Positions 54,601-64,000 of a stretch of 64,000 bases of DNA are shown in pieces; within the stretch, counting starts at the first letter, position 1, and every line of letters starts with the position of its first letter. Both the position numbers and the translations under genes were made by a program. Location: contig CM032811.1 in the NCBI GenBank assembly GCA_019155185.1, forward strand, positions 7,522,075-7,586,074, read 5' to 3'. This DNA comes from Beaufortia kweichowensis (Eukaryota; Chordata; Actinopteri; Cypriniformes; Gastromyzontidae). Under the pieces are notes generated by a model. The model searched no databases, was not told where the DNA came from, and was given only the letters and a program-made list of their open reading frames with translations.

Positions 54601-56709
54601 CATATTGTGTCTGAACGCAGCAGAATGTCCGTCCTTGAAGATATGATGGACTGTAAGCAAAATCAGTTTTGTTAACTCTATGTGTCAAAATAAAATCAGG
54701 TCTTATAAATAAGTGATAGAGCACTATGGCACAGATAACACGTCATCTTATAAATACTATAACTGTTCTTTAGGAACAGTTAATCCTAACATAAACTGTA
54801 GATGTCCAAACCGGTAGGCTGTTGTGGTATTGTTGTGGTAAGATTTCTCTGAGGAATATTTACATAAATCTTTTCATACAAAGAAATAAAAAAATGCACT
54901 ATATCTGTATGACATTAGTAGTGAATATGTAACTTCAGACAATGTAGGTAAGGAGTAAATACTGATAAGGATGCTAAATTATTAATGCTAAATTATTCAT
55001 AGCTGAACTAACTCTTATCTTTATCATCTTATAACATCCTTATCCCATCAGCCCTGTACACATAAATATGCAAACAGTTGTTTAGATCTACACTGTTTTA
55101 TACAAAATGGAGACTGTATGTAGTTGCAAAATAAAGTATTTTTGCTTTGCTTTCCATTGTAGCATATGACAAATACAACTTTTACTATAGTACTCTGTAT
55201 CTTTCTTCCTAGCTGATGTACCCAAGGCTCTTCCTGAGATGACATATGAGGATTATCAAGGTATTTCAAGCCTTTTTGTACTATTTGGATTAGTTTGTAT
55301 AGGTTTAGTCTTAATCCTTATCTGACCCCACCTAAGCGCTTCTAATGTTTCTAATCTTGTGTCTTGCCATGTCAGAGAAGTGTTTAGCCACTGCAGAGGC
55401 CGGCTGGTGCAAAGCCGCAATTAGACGCTACTACTACAGCAATGGCACCTGTAGACCTTTTATCTATGGAGGCTGCAGGGGCAACAAGAACAATTATGAA
55501 ACTGAGGAGGCGTGCATGACAACCTGCACAGGTACTGTTGTGGTGATGTCATTTCCTAATCATCAATCATCCCCAAACCACTTCTGTTTTATTTCTGGAT
55601 CATAATATATCATGAAGAAATGACATACTTATTGCTGTTTATGCATAAAGCTGAACGCTATTGCTAGTGTTATCTAAGTATCATTGGAAAGCATAAATAA
55701 GAACTGTCATTTTTGTGTATTTGCTGGGAATCAATCACTCTTTAGAGTCAGTTTTATATTTGTCAACATCTTTGTATTCCAGTGACAGTCATTCCCAGAA
55801 ATGAGGAGGCACCTACCACCAGTTCACCTAATTCCGGCCGCAACTACCAAGGTAAAATGACCAATAAAGTTACAGATATAATTAGCTGCTATATTGGTAA
55901 GTTTAGTGTATTCCTAAAATCCTGAATTTAGTTTGAGTTGAATTTCCTACAAATTTCATCATGCATCCATATTTCAAATATTTCCGCATTGTTGACAAAG
56001 TTTTTGTCAATCTTCCTTTACACAGACACCTGTGTCGCGCCTGCTGACTCCGGTCCTTGCCGTGCAGCTTTCCGCTTTTTTTATTTTGATTCCAACACCC
56101 AGTCGTGCAAGACCTTTATGTATGGAGGCTGCCAGGGCAACCAAAACCGCTACAGCAGTGAGGACGAGTGCATGGCATCTTGTGCTGGAAATCAATGTAA
56201 GATGAGCAGAAACCTTGCTTCTGAATTTTGACAGCATTTTAGATTGTATTTGATTTGTACTGATGGTATTTTTTGTGGTACACTTATTTTTTTACAGGGC
56301 ATCATGATGGACACCATGATGGACACCGTTGGACTCCAGGTAAGGAATCTGAATTTCACATTTTTTTGTGGCGCTTTAAGGTCTGTGCTTGCTTTAAGGT
56401 ACATTCAAGTGAAATGTTCTTTTTCTGGAAATTATAAACTGGACAAGTGACTGCTCATATCTTTTTATAATTATTGAAAGAGTTGTGCCTCTTAAATGTC
56501 ACAAATACAACTAACACATTAATGTCTAATTTCCAGCCTTCTTCCTAGTGGCCACCCTGGCCATCATGTCCGCAGTGCTGCTGGTGGGTTTGGTGCTGAT
56601 CGCAGTGCGCCGGAGCTCCAGAAGGTTCTTCGTATTGGATGATAAGGAGGAGTTACTGCCTGCAGATGAGTTATATATTGAGCAGTCATCCAAAATCGTC
56701 TCAAACTAA
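51246..56709 (+). CDS. spint2: Transmembrane Kunitz-type serine protease inhibitor (HAI-2-like), one-base frame break in exon 2
   Basis: This is a type I membrane protein that inhibits trypsin-like proteases such as matriptase or HGF activator at epithelial surfaces. Nine exons: 51246-51639, 52573-52744, 54581-54652, 55213-55260, 55376-55531, 55783-55851, 56026-56196, 56298-56339 and 56537-56709. With the frame break allowed for, the length is 431 aa. Order: signal peptide (FTCVVGFLCLPLL core), an eight-cysteine MANSC-type domain, Kunitz 1 (about residues 134-184), a linker, Kunitz 2 (from 231), a linker, Kunitz 3 (from about 305), a His/Asp-rich microexon, one transmembrane helix and a short cytoplasmic tail with acidic DDKEELL. 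The head-to-head ppp1r14a neighbour favours spint2. The MANSC domain is otherwise a SPINT1 feature, but SPINT1's LDL-receptor repeat is absent. Confidence 0.9.
52155..52340. repeat. Possible degenerate DNA-transposon relic in spint2 intron 1
   Basis: AGTAGCAGTCAAAAGTATAG opens a stretch that loosely resembles fish Tc1-type short elements (CAGTCAAAAGT termini). The second end is not clear. This is weak, based on one terminus only. Confidence 0.25.
52573..52744 (+). CDS. spint2: spint2 exon 2: Kunitz domain 1 with one extra base
   Basis: The exon starts DCRLPSLVGNCR in frame. After that codon the expected Kunitz sequence (AAFPRYYYNVVNQTC, IYGGCRGNNNNFETQEAC) reads in the frame shifted by one base. 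The original frame stops at TAG 52680-52682. The exon is 172 nt, while the phases of exons 1 and 3 require 171, and the whole CDS becomes a multiple of three with one base fewer. The extra base lies at about 52605-52614, in CGCTGCTGCC. The presumed reactive P1 residue is Arg. Confidence 0.88.
55376..55531 (+). CDS. spint2: spint2 exon 5: Kunitz domain 2
   Basis: All six Kunitz cysteines are present, with the signatures GWCKAAIRRYYY and IYGGCRGNKNNYETEEAC. The P1 residue after the second Cys is Lys, suited to trypsin-like targets. The spacing between the second and third Cys is 14 positions, against 16 in Kunitz 1, Kunitz 3 and aprotinin, so the central beta-hairpin is two residues shorter. 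There is an NGT sequon in that hairpin. Confidence 0.9.
56026..56196 (+). CDS. spint2: spint2 exon 7: Kunitz domain 3
   Basis: The exon encodes DTCVAPADSGPCRAAFRFFYF and MYGGCQGNQNRYSSEDEC, a complete Kunitz domain with six Cys and P1 Arg. Mammalian SPINT2 has two Kunitz domains, so this is an extra domain. Splice phase is 1 on both sides, like the other Kunitz exons here, which allows whole-domain duplication. Confidence 0.9.
56298..56339 (+). CDS. spint2: spint2 exon 8: His/Asp-rich microexon
   Basis: The 42-nt exon encodes HHDGHHDGHRWTP, an almost exact tandem repeat at DNA level (CATGATGGACAC twice). It sits between Kunitz 3 and the transmembrane helix. Acceptor (TTTTTTTACAG) and donor (GTAAGG) are good and phase is kept. 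A role in metal binding or as a spacer is only speculation. Confidence 0.75.
56537..56709 (+). CDS. spint2: spint2 exon 9: transmembrane helix and cytoplasmic tail
   Basis: FFLVATLAIMSAVLLVGLVL followed by IAVRRSSRR is a typical single-pass helix with a positive inner flank, so the N-terminal domains face outside. The tail is about 35 residues, with the acidic VLDDKEELLPADE, similar in character to the GDDKEQLV tail of human SPINT2. Stop TAA is at 56707-56709. Confidence 0.88.
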
Positions 56710-57570
56710 AGCTGGAGGCTATATGACCACTGTCAATTTCTGGTCTCATGACACTCCATATCAGATTTTATTCAAATGAAAGGAAATTTAAGTAAATATG
56801 GGATGTTGCACTAACCTTTGGTGAATTGGTATTAAAAGAAATACTTCTCTGTTTTTTTCTTTTTCACCTATAATACTTTTATGATTAGAATGATATAGAA
56901 TATAAATAAATCGGCTGTTAGGAATGTATTTATTGTCACAAACAATATGTATGATGAAGTTGTTTCCCTAAAGCTTTTTTATGTAAACATTTCTACATCT
57001 ACCATATTTTTAGCTGTAAAAGTATTTGTTTTAAAGTTCTATAACACTATAATACTACAGTCTTTAAAAGGCCATGACAGAAAATAACTAGAATTAGTAT
57101 TTAACATAAAACTAATAAGAAACAAGGCCATAAGCCTGTCATTACAAGCCACAGTTTTTGTTTGCTATATATAGTTGTTAGGTAGTTTTTATATAATAGT
57201 CCCCCAAAAAGGTCATTCTTTATTTAGATAATAAAAGTAAATCATTCAGTTTGGTACATTTGTAATAATCTTTCAGTTGAGAAAAAAAATTAAGGGATAT
57301 TTCATAAATGTGTTTATGCAGAAAATGTACCTAATGAATTAAATTAAGAAAATAAAATGAAGAAAACATATGCCAGAACTAAAGACAAGTCCTACTGATT
57401 CATCAACTTTTTGCTGAATTTATTAATGATCTGCATCTGTGATTAAATAAAACTTGCCTGCTATTCAGGTTAAAATGTGACCTTTCAGGAACACTTTTAA
57501 AATTAACTTTTATTGTTATTTTGAAATCTTTGTAAAACAATAAAGGTTTTAATAAAGAATTTATGTAGTT
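56710..57570 (+). terminator. spint2: spint2 3'UTR with polyadenylation signals
   Basis: AT-rich sequence follows the spint2 stop codon. AATAAA signals occur at 57446-57451, 57539-57544 and 57551-57556. The last pair, 12 bases apart, is the likeliest main polyadenylation site. The exact cleavage site cannot be read from sequence. Confidence 0.55.
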
Positions 57571-59173
57571 TAGTTTTTTTGTGTATACTGGTTTGTTGGT
57601 GTGTTAACATGTGAAATACTATTAGATAAAACAAATTAATTGACATAGAAATATATATAAAAACCCCAGCATAATGACAGCATTTTATTAGGAAGGTTAG
57701 AAAGTCAGCTGTGTTTTTAGGGCAATGTTTTAAAATTATTAAATATTAATAATATTATTATTAATAATATTAATAATAGTTTAAATATTTCAGAAAAGTC
57801 ATTAAATATCCTATAAAGCATTTAAAATACAGACATGTAGTATGGTTTAAGCATTGGAATTCCCAAATCAGGTTCTTGTCACTAAAACAATCTAGTAGAT
57901 TTTTAGGCAACTATTTAAAAAGTATGTATACTTCACATTTGAATGGCCACTAGGGGGTGATGGTGGATTTAAAGCAAGTCTAAACTTGGAAAGCAATGCA
58001 ATGCATATCAAAATCTCATCTGCCTTACTTTTTTTTTAAGTGTCAGCATTCAAATCAAAAGTATATTTTAGTTAAGAAAAAAACTATTATCCAAACCAGA
58101 AGTCACACCCATGGTCACTTATAAGTGAGTACAAAAAGAGATCATACTATGCAAACCATTCATCTAGAAATAATAGATACTGGACTAAATATGTTTGCAT
58201 CTAGTAGAACTAATATGCTATGAAGCAAACAGTTGCAGTTGGCTTATGAGGTATGGGCACAGTCATTGTTTCTTTTAAAGGTGAAATGTTGGAATGTAAG
58301 AGAAAGTCCCTCACTCTCTAAACAGCAATTCTTTGTCTCTGAAAGCTGAGTGCTCTGAAATTAGGTCATAAAGACGGAGCGATTAGCTCATTTCCCAGCC
58401 ATGTAAAATCACCCCCTCCACTCATACGAAACAGAAAGACAGGAGAACATGAGACAAAGTCTGCTTAATCATACTTTGTATAGGACTTAAACCAGGAAAT
58501 AAACCAGTGAGTCACTTAAAAACTAGTTAGAAAAGATCAGCGGAATTCTTGTTAATCCATATTTCTTGAGTTAGATAATCTTGACAGGAGATACTGTGAT
58601 AGGTGAAGGTGAAATAGGAGGAATTATGGGAGGGTCACAGCTCATCATGAAGGTCCAGTGTGGGAAACGCACAGTGTTTATACAGAACACCAGAGGCTTG
58701 CCTTCTCATTCGTCTAGAGGAGCTCTTTGTGTTTGAATGTGTATCTGAGCCTTGGCCTAAGTAACCCCTGCATGTTGTCAGTGCCCGTGCTCATCTGGTT
58801 TCCATCTCACGTAAGTGTAATTGTGCTTATTTAGTGTGACACCCCCCCATTCGTAACGCCAGCTGCCCGACTAACTGCAGAGATGTTCTGCATTCCTTGA
58901 ATATAAGAATGCCAAGCCCATAAATATTTTTGCATTAGATAACAAATATGAAACCAAATCTTTTTATTAAGTATTCTTCTGCAAAATATGCATATGCAAT
59001 CTTCTTTAAAAGAAATGCAACTTATAGTACTTGCACTATGTTATTAATGCAATTTTTAAATATTTATTTTATTTAGTGCACTCACATTTATAAAATTTTA
59101 AGAGCTCTAAAATGATTTTAAAATGTTTAAAATGTCTAAAATGATTTTTTTTATATTTAAATGTCAACTGGTA
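57571..59173. other. Intergenic, AT-rich, no gene seen
   Basis: This is sequence beyond the spint2 polyadenylation signals. No open frame with a recognisable family, no RNA gene and no complete transposon was found. Confidence 0.6.
57736..57778. repeat. AT-only palindromic tract
   Basis: This is a run of alternating ATTAATAAT/ATTATTAAT words downstream of spint2 that can fold back on itself. It is simple AT-rich sequence with no sign of function. Confidence 0.6.
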
Positions 59174-59435
59174 GTAACACTTTACAATAAGGTTGTATTT
59201 GTTAACACTCGTGAATGCATTAGTTAACATGATCTAAGAAGGAACAATAAAGTACTTCAACATAAAACCCAAAAATGGTTTATGTTAGTTCAATGTACTT
59301 TAACTAATGTTAACAGATACAACTTTTAATTTTGAAAATATATCTGAAATTAACATGAATTAAAATGAATAAGTGCTGTAGAAATATTGCTAAAAACTAG
59401 TCTTAACAAATACAACCATATTGTAAAGTGTTACC
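59174..59435. mobile_element. Palindromic MITE (family A), well-preserved copy
   Basis: The left end is GTAACACTTTACAATAAGGT and continues TGTATTTGTTAA. The right end is the inverse, with one or two mismatches (AACAAATACAACCATATTG then TAAAGTGTTACC). The terminal inverted repeats are about 30 bp. Interior TTAGTTAACATGATCTAA and CTTTAACTAATGTTAACAG units match the degenerate copy at 5321-5598. It is a non-coding cyprinid short transposon. Confidence 0.85.
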
Positions 59436-62400
59436 TTTTCTTTTGTCTATTTGAGAACAAACCCATAAAAGTTAAGGTGTAGGACAGTTCATATGGTTTT
59501 CTCTCTTGTAGGGAGTTTGTTTCTCCTGTGAGGTGTTGTTTACCCTAATAAACCTCATGACCCCTGTGACCCCTGCATCAGTTCCTCCACCACTGTAGCC
59601 CTCTGCACCTCTCGGCCCTGTCGCCACATCTTTAGTGCCTGACAACAGACTACCCTGAAAAACACCAGAAGACCAACACACAAACCCCAGCTGATTCAAA
59701 ACAGAGGGCAGAGCCAAATCAGAGAACAAGGGGGGTGAAAAGAGATGTCAAAAGACTGCAAATACAGGGTTATGATAAATGACAAAGGTGATAAAGAGAG
59801 AAGCAGGAAAATGAGCAGCGCTAAAGAAACCCACTCCTGATGATGTCATGGCTTTGGCTCTCTGCAGTGTAGAGAGGGCCGGGCTTAAGCAGGGCTTTAG
59901 GAGGGGGTTGGGGGCCGTGGATTGGATCTTGGCGGAAAGGGGACTGTAATTCGAGTGACCCCCATCTCAAATTGAAAGCAGTTGTGAACCCTCTCGAGGG
60001 TAAACTTTAGCGATCCAGACTCGGCTCGCTGTTCCCACGACACAGTCCGACCTTCCTCCTAACTCTGTCCTGACGTCCATTCTTTATTTCGTTCCTTCCT
60101 AAAATCGCCAGTCTTCCTGCCTATAAATGGGAAGTCTGGTGGCAGTTTTGAGACGACCGGCACTGAAAAAGGCCAAAATAAGAAGAGCCGTGAAGGGCTC
60201 GCAGTATCTGTGCTTATTAAAAGAAATCTGGAGAGTATAAAATGCCTTTGAAATGGAAAATAGTTGCTCCTTATCTGTGTCTGTAGGACCAAGCAATTGT
60301 TTTGTTCCAACATCTGCGGCCTGTATGGGATGCAAAGTAGTGTTTCAGAGCTGAGGTACATATAGTTATCAAGATCTGCTTTACACAAGACAAAATAAGA
60401 GAAATTAGAGACAGGAAGTCTAAGTCTTTGCATTTTCCCAATCAGTCCACCCTCTTTGACTATAAATTTTGTTGTTTCACCGAATTTTCCAATCAGTGGA
60501 CTGTGTTCTTGATTGATTAAAACAGAATGGACTAAAGCAATTCTGACCTGTGCAAGAGAAGGTTAGTGCTCTAGATTTATATGGAAAACACTTGCATCTA
60601 ATTGACTTCTCAAGTGCCTCCTTTTGTAATATGATTATGTTGTGGTAGGTAAAATCCAACTTAAATTTTTGTAATCTTTTGGCAGTCAAATTGATTACTG
60701 AACGTATGCCTTGCCCAAGTAAACAAATCCGCATACAGACCCGATGAGCACCACTGCATCGTCTTGGATGACACATTGCCAATATAAAATTAACTGTTAC
60801 TAAAATGCTTCCAGATTGCAGCTGTAATGTTTTTCCTCTGTTGTATCTATTGTTAGGATCTCAGTCCAAAATACCAGCTAGGTAAAATGTGTGTGGTAAC
60901 CTTTGTGACAGCCAAGTTGGTGTGTGGCAGACTTTATAAGTAATGAATCATATTTATGCTTCAGTGAAAATTGTAGGTTTGTGCCATTCTGAAAGAAGTA
61001 ATTTCTGCAGATGGGAAAGACCTAGGTTTAATGAAGAAAGTTGTTTAAGGTCATCAAACCTCTCTCTCGCTCTTTCACTTTCTCCTTTCCCAGCTCTACA
61101 TAAGCACCATTGTATTTTTGCGAGATAAAATCAGAAGGAAAGAATGTTTGGTGCTGATTCAAAAATGTAAATAGCATTTTGATTTACAAAGATGTGTTAC
61201 ATGTTGACTGGGGAAAAAAAGCAGAGACATGCTTTGCGTGTCTAGAACATTGTTTTGTTGAGTAAGAATATGCATGGGTCTGATAAGCCGTACAAACCTC
61301 ATTTTGTGTGACATATTTTGACAGCTTCAAGCACTGAACGTCTAAATGAGTATATTAATGCTGTGTTATTCAACTACACTAATTACTAAGTTGAGTCTTG
61401 CAATTTATTTTCCTGAGGACATGTGCGTGCTCACCTTTGTGCTGGGTGGGTTATTTCTCTTTTCTTAGTAAGGCTGTGTGAACAGCTATTTGGATTCACA
61501 CCCCTTTAGAGATGTTGTCTGGGTCCCTAATGTCACAAAAAAATACATGATTAAGCGTTATGGTGTGAATCAGCGACACACGAAAGGTCAACGTCTCTTG
61601 GAAACATTTATCATCCGAACGTTTTTCAGCAATTCAGTCTAAGTACACAGCTGCTGATAACCCAAAATGGAGTGGTTTTGGTTAAAGTCACATCCTGTCT
61701 GTGAGTTCCATGTTTGGTGATTGTGGATCTTTTGGAACAGAGATCACAAACAGTGAAAGTCGTGAGCCAGATACGAAAATAAATATTCTTGGTTTGTTAT
61801 TGGCTTATTCTTGTTACACACTGGGTCCAAAATAAACCACATCTGCCATTGGCAAGAGAAATGAAAAAATGTACCAGCAATAAATATTTCTTAAGAGTGA
61901 GAGCTCTAAATGGATGAAGGGTGTAGTGGACAAAAAAACTGTTACTGGATTAGAACACACTTCTGTGTCATTGTTGTGCAAAGAATCATGGGAAAAAGTG
62001 TTTATCTGTTGTTCCCTTTAAAATCTTTCATTACAAAGGGCCCTTTAAAGTGATCAGCTTTGAACACTTTAGATTGGAATGACCCTCCAAAATGGTGGCC
62101 ATGATTGTTTCCTCTGAAGTGCCATTCATATGTGGATTCATCCCATTTGTGACACATGATAAAAAAGAATGATTGACATTGATACTTTTATGTTCTAAAT
62201 GCACAGAAGTGGATTACTACGAAAAATAACAGAATTTTATGAGGAAGGTTATGACATTTTAAGACTACCATCAGGTCACGGCTACCATTTTATGTAAATC
62301 ATAGTTCACGGTTCATCTCTGTTCTTTATAAGATCTGGTTACCGTGCAGCTGCTGTTGGCACACAAGACGTCAAGTTGAAAATGTTCGATTTAAACTGCT

Positions 62401-64000
62401 GTATCTCTGCAGTGACTAATCTAAAGCCAGACTGAAGGATGCGGTGCATTATATATGTCATTGTTAAAGAATGTGCAGGAGTACAAATCATGCAATACTA
62501 GAACAAATACATTCATAATTTATTCAAACTGAAAAGCACATTTTGTGTTTATTTCTTTATTACATACCATATGTATCACTTTTTTTCAGTCTGCATGTAC
62601 ATAAATGCACAATGGTGCCCATGCGTTATTCTTTGTCTTATTATTTAGTCTAATAAGTGCTAAACCATATTTGATTTATCTGTTTTCTACGCATTACCGT
62701 ATGTCCAATGACATGCATCCCTATATATTTTTCAGTCTACTACCCGATTAGATCATAATTTCAAAAAGAAAAAAGAAACACAAGAAAAATGTAATGCCAA
62801 AAGATGTTCTCATACTGACAGAGGGTATATTGATACTTCTGTAATTAAAAATCTGCTGCCAAGAATAAAGAGTAAAGATAATTTACTATATGCAAATATG
62901 ACCTAATAAACAAAATAGCTGCAAGACAAACAACAAAAACAGTCTAAAAACAGTCCTCATCTAGCCATTTTCATTACATGTTAGGGGTTTTGACATCATT
63001 CTCTTAGAATCCTTGTTTGAGAATAGTTCAGATGTAGAGTCATCTAATTTACTCTGTTAAAGGATTTGGCTTTTTTCTGGTCCAAAAATAGTTTTGCCCC
63101 TGTTAAGAACTGAACCGGAATCTCAACATGTGGATTAACTTTTTGAGGAAATGGAAAATAAGGGTGGAAATAAACTTGGTCCCACAGAAGACAATTGGCA
63201 CGGGCCTTGTCAGTTCATTTCTGCTCTGGCTGGTCACTGATTGTGGACTTTCCCACAGGTGCCCTTACAAAAGATGGCTTTTTGGATTATGGGTGGACAA
63301 ATTATACACTACATCTGAGCCCACCAAACATATGTGTTTTATTCTTTTAAACTTTCTATAATTTTCTGTTTAAAAAATGAACAGGCATGCTTAGTTTGTT
63401 AGTAAGAATATGTTTTATCCATTTTCTCCATAAATGTTTAAACATTTCAGGCATTCATTTACAAGGAAAGAAAATGAGGGGACTTGAACGGAGTTACTAC
63501 CACCAGCTGTGGTAAAAGATCGCAAGTTACGCAGCACCTCCCTATTCCCTTTTGCCTTAGTAACAGGTGTGGAGGTCTTGCCTGCATTTCACAGAGCCTT
63601 GTGGTGTATGGTGATCAAAACTGGAGCCACAGCCACACTAAGGCGTTGTGTGTAGTTCAAAGATGGACAGAGACAGGATGCAGGCCCTCTGTTTACTTTC
63701 ACAAAAGGCTCCAGCCATTTCCTGTGGGTCATTTTTGTGACTGAATGCAATAGTCTTGGGTTCAATGGTTTGCAGTTCAGCTAACCGTCACGTTTTTCAC
63801 TTGACCTGTCCCCTCAGCAGCAATAAAATTATGGATCTTCTTTGGGCTGACACCACTAACCCTGAAGCCAATTATATCTCGTTTTGGATAAATGAGAAGT
63901 GGTGTTATGCTTCACAGCGGTTTCTTATAGATATGTTTGGATTATTGTTTGTTTATGAGATTAACTTTTTCGTTTTTATTTCCTCTCTGTATACAATAGA
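59436..64000. other. Intergenic, no recognised gene
   Basis: All open frames in this 4.6 kb are short and unlike any family I know. A GC-richer block at 59820-60080 stands out from its AT-rich surroundings and may be conserved non-coding or regulatory DNA. Nothing else is supported. Confidence 0.5.

Noticed and set aside
59472..59729. Minus-strand frame with Gly-rich GAEGYSGGGTDAG
   Set aside because: Low-complexity composition, no family and no splice partners. Probably chance.
1..64000. CRISPR arrays, bacterial operons, phage or toxin-antitoxin systems
   Set aside because: The window is clearly vertebrate DNA with spliced genes. Repeats present are transposons, simple repeats or tandem duplications.
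1..64000. tRNA, rRNA or other structured RNA genes
   Set aside because: I saw no A-box/B-box pair or rRNA-like sequence. A covariance-model search would be decisive and could not be run.

Overview
The window is vertebrate nuclear DNA, almost certainly from a cypriniform (zebrafish/carp-like) teleost. It is AT-rich, with widely spaced exons bounded by GT-AG introns. It is seeded with short palindromic DNA transposons of types I recognise from cyprinid genomes. There are no bacterial-style operons, CRISPR arrays, rRNA genes or tRNA genes that I could find. Most open reading frames are chance; the real genes had to be assembled exon by exon using splice sites, reading phase and similarity to known vertebrate proteins.

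Layout, left to right. (1) 1-15725, minus strand: med13, the Mediator CDK8-kinase-module subunit. All exons from the start codon (15725) to about residue 1761 are here; the last ~400 residues lie off the left edge. (2) 15726-20592: med13 promoter and 5' flank, a 710-bp hAT-type transposon, and a promoter-like NRF1/CRE cluster with no gene attached. (3) 20593-35179 (possible untranslated first exon near 38.7 kb), minus strand: a 12-coding-exon gene of the exocyst SEC6/TNFAIP2 family, best called exoc3l2-like, with two acidic NPF motifs in a long disordered N-terminus. (4) 35202-44300: about 9 kb with no recognisable protein gene. (5) 44301-49932, minus strand: ppp1r14a (CPI-17), the phospho-dependent inhibitor of myosin phosphatase, 148 aa in four exons. 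(6) 51246-56709, plus strand: a membrane-anchored Kunitz protease inhibitor (spint2/HAI-2-like) with a seven/eight-cysteine MANSC-type N-terminus, three Kunitz domains, a His/Asp-rich microexon and one transmembrane helix. (7) 56710-64000: spint2 3'UTR, then intergenic DNA.

ppp1r14a and spint2 are divergent, head to head, with 1.3 kb between start codons, as in human 19q13.2. This supports the spint2 assignment. med13 belongs to human 17q23, so the window joins two blocks that are on different human chromosomes.

Two otherwise intact genes each carry one single-base frame break (med13 exon 20; spint2 exon 2). In each case the splice phase of the flanking exons shows the break exactly. Residual sequencing error is the simplest explanation, but real alleles cannot be excluded. 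I found no convincing new biological system. The most interesting items are the spint2 domain layout, the NPF-bearing exocyst paralogue, the transposon structures and the orphan promoter-like cluster.
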